Shown piece after piece: positions 9,042 to 18,285 of a DNA stretch of 64,000 bases (positions within the stretch are counted from its first letter, which is position 1; each line of letters starts with the position of its first letter). This DNA comes from Ramlibacter sp. (GTDB lineage Bacteria; Pseudomonadota; Gammaproteobacteria; Burkholderiales; Burkholderiaceae_C): positions 124,001-188,000 of the forward strand of contig JAUYOG010000023.1 of assembly GCA_030695945.1 (NCBI GenBank), read 5' to 3'. Below the pieces are notes generated by a model, which had not been told where the DNA came from, did not search any database, and saw only the letters and a list, made by a program, of their open reading frames with translations. The position numbers and the translations under genes were made by a program.

Positions 9042-9817
9042 GCGTTTTCGCTGCGAGCAGGGCGATGGGCAAACAGGTAATCCCCGCGGTCAAGAATCTG
9101 AAATCCCCTTGCCGCAAGCAGTTCCACGACGAAAGCGGGGTCGCCGTGGTCCGCATGCATTTCCATGGCAATGCGGCGCGTGTGCTGCAGCCAGTCGAGG
9201 TTCTCCGAAAATAGCGCGAACTCGGACCCTTCGATGTCCACCTTGAGGAAATCTATTTCCCGGATACCGTGTCGTGCGAGCAGTTCGGCCATGGAAATCG
9301 ATGGCGGAATCGCGCCCTCAAGGTGGGACGCAGCGCCGAGGGTCTTGGCTTCCGAAAGCAGCCCCCGAGCCGCGCCGACGAGCGCGACTTCAATCGCGAC
9401 GTTCCGATCGACACCTTGAAGGGCTAGCAGTGCTCGCATTTCCCTGGCGAAACCTTTCTGAGCCTCGACGGCAAGGACATGACACCCGGCTTTGGCAGCG
9501 AGGAGTGAGAACAGCCCGATATTGGCGCCCAGATCGACGACGACACCGCCGCGCCGGAGCCTGAAGTCAGGTGTAGGAAAATAGACCTGCCGGCAGTACA
9601 TCTCGCGGGCCTGGGAGAAGTCCCCCTGAAGGACGACTTCGACACCCTGCAGCCGATACCGGCATCCCCGCATCTTCCGATCCGCTGGCACGAGCGTTCC
9701 GGTGCGCAGGATCTCGGGAATTGTTGTGAAGATGGCAGCGGCGTATGCGAGAGCGCTTGCAGGGCCGCAGGTGCGCCAGACACAGATGAAGTTGTCTACC
9801 AGCTTGCGTGCACGCAT
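9038..9817 (-). CDS. FkbM-family SAM-dependent methyltransferase
   Basis: Predicted O-methyltransferase of the FkbM family, which usually methylates glycans or secondary metabolites. The SAM-binding motif is visible as [20 protein letters not shown], followed by LAVEAQKG. The family-typical [12 protein letters not shown] and the later AMEMHADHG segment are present. The protein has 259 residues; the first ~50 are rather hydrophobic ([20 protein letters not shown]) and could tether it to the membrane. Base composition looks lower in GC than the flanking genes, a hint of acquisition. No glycosyltransferases lie nearby, so the acceptor is unknown. The gene is convergent with the metallo-beta-lactamase gene and divergent from argJ. 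Confidence 0.83.
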   Translation of the reverse strand: MRARKLVDNFICVWRTCGPASALAYAAAIFTTIPEILRTGTLVPADRKMRGCRYRLQGVEVVLQGDFSQAREMYCRQVYFPTPDFRLRRGGVVVDLGANIGLFSLLAAKAGCHVLAVEAQKGFAREMRALLALQGVDRNVAIEVALVGAARGLLSEAKTLGAASHLEGAIPPSISMAELLARHGIREIDFLKVDIEGSEFALFSENLDWLQHTRRIAMEMHADHGDPAFVVELLAARGFQILDRGDYLFAHRPARSENA

Positions 9818-9940
9818 GATCGAGTTTACCTGCCGGCCCTGCGCTCATCAATGCGCCGGCCGGAAATAATCACGCCGCCTCTCGCGTGCGAGCGGAATCC
9901 GCTGGCAAAATTCAGTCCAGCCCCTTCTACGACACCCACC

Positions 9941-11167
9941 ATGCCCGTCAACTTGGCCGCGCCCCGTGCTGGCGACCTTCACCCCATCCCGGGCGTGCGC
10001 ATCGGCGTCGCCGAGGCGGGCATCCGCAAGGCCAACCGCAAGGACCTCACGGTCGTCCTCATCGACGAGGGCGCCGCGGTGGCGGGTGTCTTCACGCAGA
10101 ACCGCTTCTGCGCGGCGCCGGTGCAGGTGTGCCGCGAGCACCTGGCGCGCGGCGGTATCCGCGCCATGGTCATCAACACCGGCAACGCCAACGCAGGCAC
10201 GGGCGAGGACGGCCTCGTGCGGGCCCGCACGACCTGCGTCGCCCTCGCGCGCAAGCTGGATATCGCGCCGGAGCAGGTGCTGCCTTTCTCGACCGGCGTG
10301 ATCATGGAGCGCCTGCCCGTGGACCGTATCGAGGCGGGCCTGCCTGCGGCGCTTGCGGACGCTTCCGTGTCCAACTGGCTGCGTGCCGCGGAAGGCATCA
10401 TGACCACGGACACCATCCCCAAGGCTTTCAGCCGGCAGTTGGCGATTGACGGTGTCATGGTGAGTATCACGGGCATCAGCAAGGGCGCGGGGATGATCCG
10501 GCCCAACATGGCGACCATGCTGGGATTCATGGCCACGGACGCGAAGGTGGATGCCGCCGTGATGCGACAGCTCGCGCTCGAGCTGGCCGAGGGCTCCTTC
10601 AACCGCGTCACGGTGGATGGCGACACGTCCACCAACGATTCGTTCGTCGTGATCGCCAGCAACAAGGCGGCGCACGCCCCCATCACTTCCCTCGGGAGCG
10701 CATCCGGCCAGGCACTGAAGTCCGCGATGCTTGATGTGGCACGGTTGCTGGCCCAGGCCATCGTGCGGGATGGCGAGGGCGCCACCAAGTTCATCACCGT
10801 GCGGGTGGAGGGCGGCAAGACCGGCGAGGAGTGCCGCAAGGTGGCCTATGCGATCGCGCATTCGCCCCTCGTCAAGACTGCGTTTTTCGCGAGTGACCCC
10901 AACCTGGGCCGCATCCTGGCGGCGGTGGGCTACGCGGGCATCGACGACCTCGACCAGACCAAGATCGACCTGCACCTCGACGACGTGCACGTCGTCGTCA
11001 ACGGCGGGCGCAACCCGGCCTACCGCGAAGAGGACGGCCAGCGCGTGATGAAGCAAAGCGAGATCACGGTGCGGGTCGGCCTGGGCCGCGGCAACGCGGC
11101 CGACACGGTCTGGACCTGCGACTTCAGCCACGAGTACGTGAGCATCAACGCCGATTACCGTTCATGA
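9941..11167 (+). CDS. argJ: Bifunctional ornithine acetyltransferase / N-acetylglutamate synthase
   Basis: Recycles the acetyl group from N-acetylornithine to glutamate, and may also use acetyl-CoA, in arginine biosynthesis in the cytoplasm. The proenzyme cleaves itself before a conserved threonine, seen here as Thr192 in [10 protein letters not shown]. Other family segments are [29 protein letters not shown] and [16 protein letters not shown]. The frame is open from 9851, but the start at 9941 (MPVNLAAP) matches the family N-terminus and gives the usual ~408 residues. The stop overlaps the next gene as ATGA, so ArgJ and the ATPase are probably translationally coupled. Confidence 0.95.
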   Translation: MPVNLAAPRAGDLHPIPGVRIGVAEAGIRKANRKDLTVVLIDEGAAVAGVFTQNRFCAAPVQVCREHLARGGIRAMVINTGNANAGTGEDGLVRARTTCVALARKLDIAPEQVLPFSTGVIMERLPVDRIEAGLPAALADASVSNWLRAAEGIMTTDTIPKAFSRQLAIDGVMVSITGISKGAGMIRPNMATMLGFMATDAKVDAAVMRQLALELAEGSFNRVTVDGDTSTNDSFVVIASNKAAHAPITSLGSASGQALKSAMLDVARLLAQAIVRDGEGATKFITVRVEGGKTGEECRKVAYAIAHSPLVKTAFFASDPNLGRILAAVGYAGIDDLDQTKIDLHLDDVHVVVNGGRNPAYREEDGQRVMKQSEITVRVGLGRGNAADTVWTCDFSHEYVSINADYRS

Positions 11168-12045
11168 GCGACAAACTGGAGAAGCTGGTCGAGCGCGCGG
11201 GAGAGCTGATCGCCCGCATCGAGGCGATCCTGCCGCAACCCCTTTCCGCGCCGGACTGGAGTGCGTCCACTGCCTGGCGCTACCGCAAGCGCTCGTCCGG
11301 CCACGGCACTCTGGAGCCGGTGCGGCACGTCGCCGCGATCCGCCTTTCCGACCTGAAGGAAATCGACCTCCAGAAGGAAAAGATCCAGCGCAACACGCTG
11401 CAGTTCGTGCAGGGGCAGCCCGCCAACAACGTGCTGCTGACGGGGGCGCGGGGCACCGGCAAGTCGTCGCTCATCAAGGCCTGCCTCAACGAGTACGCTG
11501 GGCAGGGCCTGAGGCTGATCGAGGTCGACAAGGCCGACCTGGTGGACCTGCCGGACATCGTGGACGTGGTCGCGCCGCAAAAGGAAAAGTTCATCGTCTA
11601 TTGCGACGACCTCAGCTTCGAGGAGGGCGAACCTGGCTACAAGGCACTCAAGTCGATCCTCGACGGCTCCGTCGCGGCCTCGACGCCCAATGTGCTCATC
11701 TACGCGACCAGCAACCGCCGCCACCTGCTGCCCGAGTACATGAAGGAGAACCTCAGCTACACCCACACCGAAGACGGCGAGGTGCATCCGGGCGAGGTTG
11801 TCGAGGAGAAGATCTCATTGTCCGAGCGCTTCGGGCTGTGGGTGAGCTTCTATCCGTTCACCCAGGATGAATACCTCGCCATCACGGCCCAATGGCTCGC
11901 CTGGTTCGGCGTGAAGGCCGAGGCGATTTCCGCAGCGCGCCCCGAGGCGCTCGTGTGGGCGTTGGAGCGCGGCTCACGCAGCGGCCGCGTCGCCTACCAG
12001 TTCGCGCGCGATTACGCGGGAAGAATGGGCGGCCGGCCGGCATGA
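11164..12045 (+). CDS. P-loop ATPase of the DUF815 family
   Basis: Cytoplasmic AAA-like ATPase of unknown role. The N-terminal ~80 residues are helical. A Walker A motif ([12 protein letters not shown]) follows near residues 92-103, then a Walker B-type strand ([10 protein letters not shown]) and a sensor region, [13 protein letters not shown]. The conserved block [15 protein letters not shown] is characteristic of DUF815 proteins. At 293 residues the length is normal. The gene is wedged between argJ and a mutT-like gene with ATGA overlaps on both sides, so the three form one operon. Nothing in the sequence reveals the client or process. Confidence 0.88.
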   Translation: MSDKLEKLVERAGELIARIEAILPQPLSAPDWSASTAWRYRKRSSGHGTLEPVRHVAAIRLSDLKEIDLQKEKIQRNTLQFVQGQPANNVLLTGARGTGKSSLIKACLNEYAGQGLRLIEVDKADLVDLPDIVDVVAPQKEKFIVYCDDLSFEEGEPGYKALKSILDGSVAASTPNVLIYATSNRRHLLPEYMKENLSYTHTEDGEVHPGEVVEEKISLSERFGLWVSFYPFTQDEYLAITAQWLAWFGVKAEAISAARPEALVWALERGSRSGRVAYQFARDYAGRMGGRPA

Positions 12046-12521
12046 GTCGGCCATCGGCGAAACCCCTCGTGGCGCATCCGGAGCGCCCGCGCGAGGGCGG
12101 CCCGGACCGCGCCGAAGTCGAAGTGGCCGTCGGCGTGCTGATCCGCCCGGACGGCGCATTCCTGCTCACCTCGCGTCCGCCCGGCAAGGTGTACGAGGGC
12201 TACTGGGAGTTCCCCGGAGGCAAGGTGGAGCCCGGCGAAACCGTGGAGCGGGCCCTTCGGCGCGAGCTGGTCGAGGAGATCGGCGTCGTGATCGGCGCCG
12301 TGCATCCGTGGCGCATCGAGCGCGTGGACTATCCGCACGCGCTCGTGCGGCTGAACTTCTGCAAGGTGTTCGAGTGGAGTGGCGAGATGCACATGCACGA
12401 GGGCCAGTCGTTCGCCTGGGAAACGTTGCCGGTCCAGGTGCGCCCCGTGCTGCCGGGCACGGTGCCGGTGCTCGAATGGTTCGCGCAGGAACGCGGCTTC
12501 GAGGGCGCCACCCACGCGTAA
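12042..12521 (+). CDS. NUDIX hydrolase, MutT-like (8-oxo-dGTP diphosphatase)
   Basis: Likely removes oxidised nucleotides such as 8-oxo-dGTP from the pool to avoid mutation. The complete Nudix box is present: GGKVEPGETVERALRRELVE followed by EIGV. It sits in a 159-residue protein with MutT-like surroundings (VAVGVLIRPDG before, YWEFPGGK at the start of the box). The frame opens upstream at 11892, but the ATG at 12042 overlaps the preceding stop as ATGA and yields a standard MutT length. It ends three bases before the convergent yacG stop. Confidence 0.87.
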   Translation: MSRPSAKPLVAHPERPREGGPDRAEVEVAVGVLIRPDGAFLLTSRPPGKVYEGYWEFPGGKVEPGETVERALRRELVEEIGVVIGAVHPWRIERVDYPHALVRLNFCKVFEWSGEMHMHEGQSFAWETLPVQVRPVLPGTVPVLEWFAQERGFEGATHA

Positions 12522-12524
12522 GGG

Positions 12525-12719
12525 CTAGTCTTCTTCCCTCGGGGGTTTCTCGGGCACCCGAAAGCTTTCGCTCGCCCAGGCCCCCAGGTCCGTGTTCTTG
12601 CAGCGTTCCGAACAGAACGGCCGGTAGGGATTGGACGGGGCATAGACGCTGTCGCCGCCGCAGGCCGGACAGCGCACCACGCGTGGCTTGGCATGGGCGG
12701 GGGTGTCCGGCTGTCCCAT
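12525..12719 (-). CDS. yacG: DNA gyrase inhibitor YacG, zinc-binding
   Basis: A 64-residue zinc protein that in E. coli binds GyrB and inhibits gyrase. The four zinc ligands are visible as CPAC (Cys17, Cys20) and CSERC (Cys36, Cys40), with the family core [16 protein letters not shown]. The ATG at 12719 gives the usual length; the longer open frame upstream is antisense to zapD sequence and not real. It closes the pilB-pilC-pilD-coaE-zapD-yacG run, an order widely conserved in beta- and gammaproteobacteria, which supports the call. Confidence 0.92.
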   Translation of the reverse strand: MGQPDTPAHAKPRVVRCPACGGDSVYAPSNPYRPFCSERCKNTDLGAWASESFRVPEKPPREED

Positions 12720-12730
12720 CGCGGGCCTCT

Positions 12731-13528
12731 TTACGAGCAGAGCGTGAGTTCGAACTGGGCGCTGTCGTTGCTCGCCTGCAGCCGGTCGGCGCTCTCCTGC
12801 CGCATCAGCCGCACGGAAACCATCAGGCGGTTGCCGCTGATCTCCGGAACCAGGCCCAGCGCGGGGTCCAGCCGCAGGCGCAGCAGCTGGAAGGTGCGGC
12901 CCTGCGGCAGGGTCTGCTGCAGCTGGCCGTGGCTGGCCATCACTTTCTGGGGCGTGCCGGAGTCGCGCAGCAGCTTGAGCAGCATGTGGATGGATTCGGC
13001 CAGCGGCGCGAGGGTGGAAGCCCAGCGCTCCAGGTCGTCCTGCCGCGTGCGCGCCGCTCGGTGCTGCCACGCGTAATAGGCCGGCAGGTCGAACTCGCAG
13101 GTGCCACCCGGGATGCCCACACGGCTGCGGATGCTCATGAGCCAGTCGTTCTCGGTCAGGGATTGCCCGGCCTTTCCGGGCAGGTTGTTCAGCGCGGAAA
13201 AGCAGCGATCGAGCTTGCCGATGACTTCATCGAGGACGCCTTCGGCGATGGCCGGGTTGCCACGGTAGCCATTGAGGGCCTGCTTCTGCTTTTCCAGGTC
13301 CTTCATCACGTCGGACTTGAGGTCGGCGCGCGCCGCCACGTCCATCACTTCGAAGATGGTGGCCAGCGCGTAGTGATGATCGATCGGGTGGGAACGCGGC
13401 ACCAGCTCGCCGAGCCGGCGGAACAGGTGTTCCAGGCGCAGGTAGGTGCGAATGCGTTCGTTGAAAGGGTATTCGTAGAGGATCACGCTGGGGCTGTCCT
13501 GGGGCTCTTCGGCAAAGCGGCCCATCAT
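12731..13528 (-). CDS. zapD: Cell division protein ZapD (FtsZ-bundling factor)
   Basis: Cytoplasmic protein that cross-links FtsZ filaments at the division site. Family features: [18 protein letters not shown] at the N-terminus, a helical middle with [14 protein letters not shown], and the C-terminal beta domain ([12 protein letters not shown], followed by [12 protein letters not shown]). Two tandem ATGs (13528 and 13525) overlap the coaE stop; either start gives about 265 residues, the expected length. Location between coaE and yacG is the conserved one. Confidence 0.92.
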   Translation of the reverse strand: MMGRFAEEPQDSPSVILYEYPFNERIRTYLRLEHLFRRLGELVPRSHPIDHHYALATIFEVMDVAARADLKSDVMKDLEKQKQALNGYRGNPAIAEGVLDEVIGKLDRCFSALNNLPGKAGQSLTENDWLMSIRSRVGIPGGTCEFDLPAYYAWQHRAARTRQDDLERWASTLAPLAESIHMLLKLLRDSGTPQKVMASHGQLQQTLPQGRTFQLLRLRLDPALGLVPEISGNRLMVSVRLMRQESADRLQASNDSAQFELTLCS

Positions 13529-14127
13529 AGCCCGAAGCGCCGGGCGGCCTGTACCACGTTGTCACGCAGAGCCTCGAGCGAAAGCCCTTCGTTGCAGATG
13601 ACGACATCGGCCGCAGCCAGGCGCAAAGCGCGCGGGGCCTGGGCGGCGATGATGGCGAGCACCGCCTCGGGCTTGATCGCACTGCGGGCCACGGTGCGAG
13701 CCACCTGGGTTTCGGGCGAGCAATCGATCACCAGCACCCGGTCAACCTGTGACCGCCAGCGGCCCGATTCGACGAGCAGGGGAATGTCGAACACGACGCA
13801 GCGGGCGCCGGCGTCGAGCGCCGCCTGCACCTGGCGCGCACTCTCGTGCCCAACCAGGGGGTGGATGATCTCTTCGAGCCGCTTGCGCGCCCCCGGGTCC
13901 GCATAGGCGTGGTCGCGCATGCGTTCGCGGTCGAGCGCGCCCTCGGCGGTGACGAAGTCGGCGCCGAACACCCGCGTGATCTCGGCGATGGCCGCACCGC
14001 CGGCCGAAGTCGTGGAACGGGAGATCGCGTCGGCATCGATGGTGGCCGCCCCGAGGTCCGCCAGCATCCGCAGCACGGTGCTCTTGCCGCTGCCGATGCC
14101 GCCTGTCAGGCCGACCCGGATCGTCAT
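13525..14127 (-). CDS. coaE: Dephospho-CoA kinase
   Basis: Last step of coenzyme A biosynthesis: ATP-dependent phosphorylation of the 3'-hydroxyl of dephospho-CoA. The P-loop GLTGGIGSGKST is near residues 6-17, followed by DADAISR, which contributes to dephospho-CoA binding, and DIPLLVES in the middle. The protein has 200 residues, as expected. Its stop overlaps the zapD start, and only three bases separate it from pilD, so it is part of the pil-coaE-zapD-yacG operon. Confidence 0.95.
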   Translation of the reverse strand: MTIRVGLTGGIGSGKSTVLRMLADLGAATIDADAISRSTTSAGGAAIAEITRVFGADFVTAEGALDRERMRDHAYADPGARKRLEEIIHPLVGHESARQVQAALDAGARCVVFDIPLLVESGRWRSQVDRVLVIDCSPETQVARTVARSAIKPEAVLAIIAAQAPRALRLAAADVVICNEGLSLEALRDNVVQAARRFGL

Positions 14128-14130
14128 GGC

Positions 14131-14973
14131 CTAGAGTCCGATGGCGCCGAGGATGGAGGCCGGGCCGAAGACCATGGCCGTGAGGCCGGCGCCGGCGAGG
14201 AACGGGCCGAAGGGCACGTAGCCGCCTTCGCGAAGGCCGCTGGTGAACTTCATCGCGATCCCGACCACGGCGCCGATGACCGAGGCCATCAGGATGATCG
14301 GCACCAGCGCCTGCCAGCCGAACCAGGCGCCCAGCGCGGCGAACAGCTTGAAATCGCCGTAGCCCATGCCTTCCTTGCCGGTGAGCAGCTTGAAGCTCTT
14401 GTAGACCAGCCACAGCGAGAGGTAGCCCGCGACGGCGCCCCACAGCGACTGCGGCAGGGTGACGCCGTTCCAGCGCAGGGCCGCGACGATGAGGCCCGCC
14501 CACAGCAGCGGCAAGGTGATGTCGTCGGGCAGCAGCGTCGTGTCCCAGTCGATCAGCGCGAGGGCGACGATCGCCGCCGAAAAGCCGCACCAGGCCAGGC
14601 CCGCGGGCGTCGCGCCCCAGTGCCAGACGGAGAAGGCAAAGAGGGCGCCGGTCCCCAGTTCCACCAGTGGGTAGCGCAACCCGATGGGCGCGGCGCAAGC
14701 CGAGCACTTGCCGCGCAGCGCCAGGTAGCTGAGAACGGGCACGTTTTCGTACCAGCGGATCAGGTGCCCGCATTGGCGGCAGCGGGAGCGGGGGCGCACC
14801 AGGTTCACGGGGGGGCCTTCGGGGGCAGGCTTGCCGGCCAGCTCCGCGCACTCCGCGGCCCACTGGTGCTCCAGCATCTGCGGGAGTCGGTAGATCACGA
14901 CGTTCAGGAAGCTGCCCACGAGCAGCCCGAAGACGCCGGCGAGACCGGCGTCGATCATCGGCGACCCGAACAT
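14131..14973 (-). CDS. pilD: Prepilin peptidase / N-methyltransferase PilD
   Basis: Inner-membrane aspartic peptidase that cleaves the leader of type IV prepilins and methylates the new N-terminus. An N-terminal VGSFLNVVIYRLP segment precedes the zinc-binding cytoplasmic loop with two Cys pairs (CRQC and CSAC). The catalytic aspartates are in DWDTTLLPDD and GMGYGDFKLF. Multiple hydrophobic helices follow; total length is 280 residues. The start codon overlaps the pilC stop, and coaE follows after three bases. The substrates (pilA and other prepilins) are not in this window. Confidence 0.95.
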   Translation of the reverse strand: MFGSPMIDAGLAGVFGLLVGSFLNVVIYRLPQMLEHQWAAECAELAGKPAPEGPPVNLVRPRSRCRQCGHLIRWYENVPVLSYLALRGKCSACAAPIGLRYPLVELGTGALFAFSVWHWGATPAGLAWCGFSAAIVALALIDWDTTLLPDDITLPLLWAGLIVAALRWNGVTLPQSLWGAVAGYLSLWLVYKSFKLLTGKEGMGYGDFKLFAALGAWFGWQALVPIILMASVIGAVVGIAMKFTSGLREGGYVPFGPFLAGAGLTAMVFGPASILGAIGL

Positions 14974-16187
14974 CAGACGACCTGGCCGAGCTTGAAGATA
15001 GGCAGGTACATGGAAACCACGATGCCGCCGATCAGGCCGCCGAGGAACACGATGATGATCGGCTCCATCAGGCTGGACAGGCCCGCGACCATGTCATCGA
15101 CCTCGGCTTCGTAGAAGTCGGCGGCCTTGCCCAGCATGTGGTCCAGGGAGCCGGACTCTTCGCCGATCGCGCACATCTGCAGCACCATCGAGGGAAACAC
15201 GTTGGCGTTGGTCATGGCGGCCGTCAGGCTGGTGCCGGTCGAGACCTCCATCTGGATTTTCTCTGTGGCCGCCTGGTAGACATAGTTGCCGGAAGCGCCG
15301 CCCACGGAGTCGAGTGCTTCCACAAGCGGCACGCCGGCGGCGAACATCGTGGACAGGGTGCGCGTCCAGCGGGCGATCACGGACTTGAAGACCAGGTCGC
15401 CGAACACGGGCAGCTTGAGCATCAGCCGGTCCATGAAGATCTGCACCTTCTCGCTGCGCTTCCAGGCCTGCATGAAGAAGTACAGGCCCCCGCCGATGCC
15501 GCCGAAGATCAGCCACCAGAACTTCACGAAGACCTCGCTCATGGCGATCACGAACAGGGTGGGCGCCGGCAGGTCGGCGCCGAAGGACGAGAACACTTCC
15601 TTGAAAGCCGGGATCACGAAAATCATGATCACCGCGACCACGACGAACGCCACTACCACCACCGAAATGGGGTACATGAGGGCGGACTTGATCTTGGACT
15701 TGATGCCCTCGGTCTTTTCCATGTAGATCGCCAGCCGGTCCAGCAGCGACTCCAGGATACCCGCGGCTTCGCCGGCCTCGACCAGGTTGCAGTACAGGTT
15801 GTCGAAGTACAGCGGGTACTTGCGGAAGGCGGCAGAGAGCGAGGTGCCGGTCTCGACGTCGGTTCGGACGTCATTGAGCAGTTTGGCGACGCTGGCGTTG
15901 GGATTGCCGCGTCCCACGATATCGAACGCTTGCAGCAGCGGCACGCCGGCTTTCATCATGGTGGCGAGCTGGCGCGTGAAGATGGCGATGTCCTTCGGCT
16001 TGATCGCCTTGCCCGAGCGCATGCGGCGCTTGCGCACCTTGGTGGGAGACACACCCTGGCGGCGCAGCGCTGCCTGGACCTGGTTCTCCCCGGCGGCGCG
16101 CGTCTCGCCTCGGACCTGCTTGCCGTTGCGGTCGCGTCCCTCCCACTCGAAAACAAACTCGACGACTTTGGTAGCGGCCGTGGCCAT
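14973..16187 (-). CDS. pilC: Type IV pilus inner-membrane platform protein PilC
   Basis: Polytopic platform protein that couples the PilB/PilT motors to pilus assembly. It contains two GspF-type domains: the first with FTRQLATMMKAGVPLLQAFD, the second with RWTRTLSTMFAAGVPLVEAL. Transmembrane segments are at VVVVAFVVVAVIMIFVIPAF, WWLIFGGIGGGLYFF and near the C-terminus (PIIIVFLGGLIGGIVVSMYL). A TTG at 16193 would add two residues, but the ATG at 16187 has AGAGGAG six bases upstream and is preferred (404 residues). It lies between pilB and pilD, the standard order. Confidence 0.95.
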   Translation of the reverse strand: MATAATKVVEFVFEWEGRDRNGKQVRGETRAAGENQVQAALRRQGVSPTKVRKRRMRSGKAIKPKDIAIFTRQLATMMKAGVPLLQAFDIVGRGNPNASVAKLLNDVRTDVETGTSLSAAFRKYPLYFDNLYCNLVEAGEAAGILESLLDRLAIYMEKTEGIKSKIKSALMYPISVVVVAFVVVAVIMIFVIPAFKEVFSSFGADLPAPTLFVIAMSEVFVKFWWLIFGGIGGGLYFFMQAWKRSEKVQIFMDRLMLKLPVFGDLVFKSVIARWTRTLSTMFAAGVPLVEALDSVGGASGNYVYQAATEKIQMEVSTGTSLTAAMTNANVFPSMVLQMCAIGEESGSLDHMLGKAADFYEAEVDDMVAGLSSLMEPIIIVFLGGLIGGIVVSMYLPIFKLGQVV

Positions 16188-16214
16188 GCGCAACTCCTCT
16201 AAACCTTCATGCCG

Positions 16215-17948
16215 TTATACATTGGTGCAGCCCAGCACCTCTTCCAGCGAGGTGACGCCCAGCCTGACCTTGTGGAGGCCGGACTGGCGCAGGCTCTTGA
16301 CACCCTCGAGCTCGGCCTGCTTGGCGATCTCCAGCGCGCCCCCGTCCGCCAGGATGATCCGCTGGATGTCCTCGCTGATGGGCATCACCTGGTAGATGCC
16401 GACCCGTCCCTTGTAGCCGTTGTTGCACGCCGAACAGCCGACGGGCCGGTAGGGCGTCCAGGTGCCATCCACGTCTTCTTCGCTGAATCCCGCGTCCAGC
16501 AGGGTTTCGTGCGGGATGTCGGCGGGCGCCTTGCAGTTCGGGCACAGGCGGCGCGCGAGGCGCTGCGCGGTGATCAGGATGACGCTGGAGGCGATGTTGA
16601 ACGGCGCAATACCCATGTTGCGCATCCGGGTCAGCGTCGTCGGCGCGTCATTGGTGTGGAGCGTGGACAACACGAGGTGGCCGGTCTGGGCGGCCTTGAT
16701 CGCGATGTCGGCGGTTTCCAGGTCGCGGATTTCGCCGACCATGATCACGTCCGGGTCCTGCCGCAGGAAGGATTTCAGCGCCGCGGCGAACGTGAGTCCC
16801 GCCTTGTCGTTGACGTTGACCTGGTTGATGCCGGGCATGTTGATTTCGGACGGGTCTTCGGCCGTGGAGATGTTCACGCCCGGTTTGTTCAGGAGGTTCA
16901 GGCAGGTGTAGAGCGACACGGTCTTGCCGGAGCCGGTGGGGCCAGTGACGAGGACCATGCCGTACGGCCGGCTCACCGCGTCCAGCAGGCGCTTCTTTTC
17001 CTCGGGCTCGTAACCCAGCGCATCCACGCCCAGCCTGGCGCTGCTCGGGTCCAGGATCCGGATCACGATCTTTTCGCCGAACAGGGTGGGCAGGGTGCTC
17101 ACTCGGAAATCGATCACGCGGTCCGGTCCGATCTTGAGCTTCATCTTGCCGTCCTGCGGCACGCGCTTTTCGGAAATGTCCATCCGCGAGATGACCTTGA
17201 TCCGGGACGCCAGCTTGTCCTTGATGGCGACGGGCGGTGAAGCGATCTCGCGCAGTTCGCCGTCCACCCGGAATCGCACCCGGTAGGTCGACTCGTAGGG
17301 CTCGAAGTGCAAATCCGACGCGCGCATGCTGAAGGCGTCCAGCAGCATCTTGTGCAGGAACTTGACGACCGGCGCGTCTTCGACCTCCGACGTCGCGGAC
17401 TCGCTGTCCTCGGTCGTACTGGCCTCCATCGTGGACTCGTCGAACTCGAAGTCGTCCCCGATGATGCTGTCCATGGCCTCGGTGGCCGTGGTGGAGTTGG
17501 CCTCCACCATCTTGGTCAGCTTGTCGTACTCCGCGATGATCCAGTCGACGCCCATCTGCGTGGCGAACTTGATCTTTTCGCCCGCCTGCTGGTCCGAGGG
17601 ATCGGCCGTGGCGACGATGAGGCGGTTGTTCCGCTTGGACAGGACCACCACCCGGAAGGCCTGGCAGATCTTGGTGTCGAGCAGCCCCTTGGGCAGCCGC
17701 TGCATGTCGATCGCGTCCAGGTCCAGCAGGGGCGCGCCGAAAGCCGTGGACATGGTGTGCGCCAGGTCCGACGCGGACACGGCGCCGGAGCCCGTCAGCT
17801 CCGCGATGAAGCTGTTGCGGTTGGCCTGCGCCTTGCGGGAGATGTCCTCCGCCGACTTCTGCCCCAGCTTGCCGGCCGAAATGAGAGCCCTGGCCAACCC
17901 GGGCAGGGCCATGGAGGGAGCTTCGGTGACGGGGTCGACTGCGGCCAT
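16215..17948 (-). CDS. pilB: Type IV pilus assembly ATPase PilB
   Basis: Hexameric cytoplasmic ATPase that powers pilus extension. An N-terminal GspE/MshEN-like domain is followed by the ATPase core. The core shows Walker A GPTGSGKT, an Asp box (STAEDPSE), Walker B (DPDVIMVGEIRD) and a His box (TGHLVLSTLHTNDAPTTL). A tetra-cysteine zinc site follows: CPNC then CSAC. The open frame runs up to 18053, but the ATG at 17948 (MAAVDPV) gives 577 residues, as usual for PilB; the ribosome-binding site there is weak. The acidic, Ser/Thr-rich linker (about residues 175-195) is the expected variable region. Confidence 0.94.
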   Translation of the reverse strand: MAAVDPVTEAPSMALPGLARALISAGKLGQKSAEDISRKAQANRNSFIAELTGSGAVSASDLAHTMSTAFGAPLLDLDAIDMQRLPKGLLDTKICQAFRVVVLSKRNNRLIVATADPSDQQAGEKIKFATQMGVDWIIAEYDKLTKMVEANSTTATEAMDSIIGDDFEFDESTMEASTTEDSESATSEVEDAPVVKFLHKMLLDAFSMRASDLHFEPYESTYRVRFRVDGELREIASPPVAIKDKLASRIKVISRMDISEKRVPQDGKMKLKIGPDRVIDFRVSTLPTLFGEKIVIRILDPSSARLGVDALGYEPEEKKRLLDAVSRPYGMVLVTGPTGSGKTVSLYTCLNLLNKPGVNISTAEDPSEINMPGINQVNVNDKAGLTFAAALKSFLRQDPDVIMVGEIRDLETADIAIKAAQTGHLVLSTLHTNDAPTTLTRMRNMGIAPFNIASSVILITAQRLARRLCPNCKAPADIPHETLLDAGFSEEDVDGTWTPYRPVGCSACNNGYKGRVGIYQVMPISEDIQRIILADGGALEIAKQAELEGVKSLRQSGLHKVRLGVTSLEEVLGCTNV

Positions 17949-18093
17949 TGCGAAAGGATGTACTCGGTGGAAACGGTCCTCCAACTTTTGTAAGAGAAAC
18001 CGGAATCGATCATCGCTGATTGCACTGGCGCTGTAAATCGCCGCCAGGGTCACGGCGGGGCGTCAGTTGGCGGGAAGTCACGAGGGAAAACGA

Positions 18094-18166
18094 GGCCCCC
18101 ACGCTTGCCCACTTCGTGGACTGCGCTGCCGCCCGAGGGGGCCTTCGCGCTTGGGGCGGCCCTGCG
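18094..18166 (+). repeat. Dispersed GC-rich repeat, family B, copy 1
   Basis: This segment shares its two ends almost base for base, on the opposite strand, with 40156-40210. Common blocks are GGCCCCCACGCTT, CGCTGCC-CCCGAGGGGGC and GGGGCGGCCC. This copy carries about 17 extra bases between the first two blocks. Internal GCC-rich inverted repeats can fold into hairpins. It fills most of the gap between the pilB start and the tRNA gene. The repeat is seen directly; its wider genome distribution is inferred from its resemblance to Comamonadaceae intergenic repeats. Confidence 0.72.
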
Positions 18167-18177
18167 CCGCTCAATAC

Positions 18178-18254
18178 TGGTCGGGGTGAGAGGATTCGAA
18201 CCTCCGGCCTCTACGTCCCGAACGTAGCGCTCTACCAGGCTAAGCTACACCCCG
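18178..18254 (-). tRNA. tRNA-Pro (anticodon CGG)
   Basis: Cloverleaf read on the minus strand. A 7-bp acceptor stem (CGGGGTG with CACCCCG) is followed by a D-arm GCTT...GAGC, anticodon stem CTACG/CGTAG with loop TTCGGGA (anticodon CGG, decoding CCG), and a T-arm with TTCGAAT. A73 and an encoded CCA end the molecule at 18178. It totals 77 bases including CCA. It lies alone between pilB and the prenyl synthase gene. Confidence 0.96.
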
Positions 18255-18285
18255 ATTGCCGCTGCGTTGTCGCCGTTTCGGGCTG

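Noticed and set aside
11892..12041. N-terminal extension of the MutT-like gene
   Set aside because: It overlaps the DUF815 gene in another frame and is Arg-rich without similarity to MutT. The ATGA coupling at 12042 is the natural start.
12308..13906. 532-residue plus-strand open frame across yacG, zapD and coaE
   Set aside because: Runs antisense through three conserved genes, with composition typical of a shadow frame.
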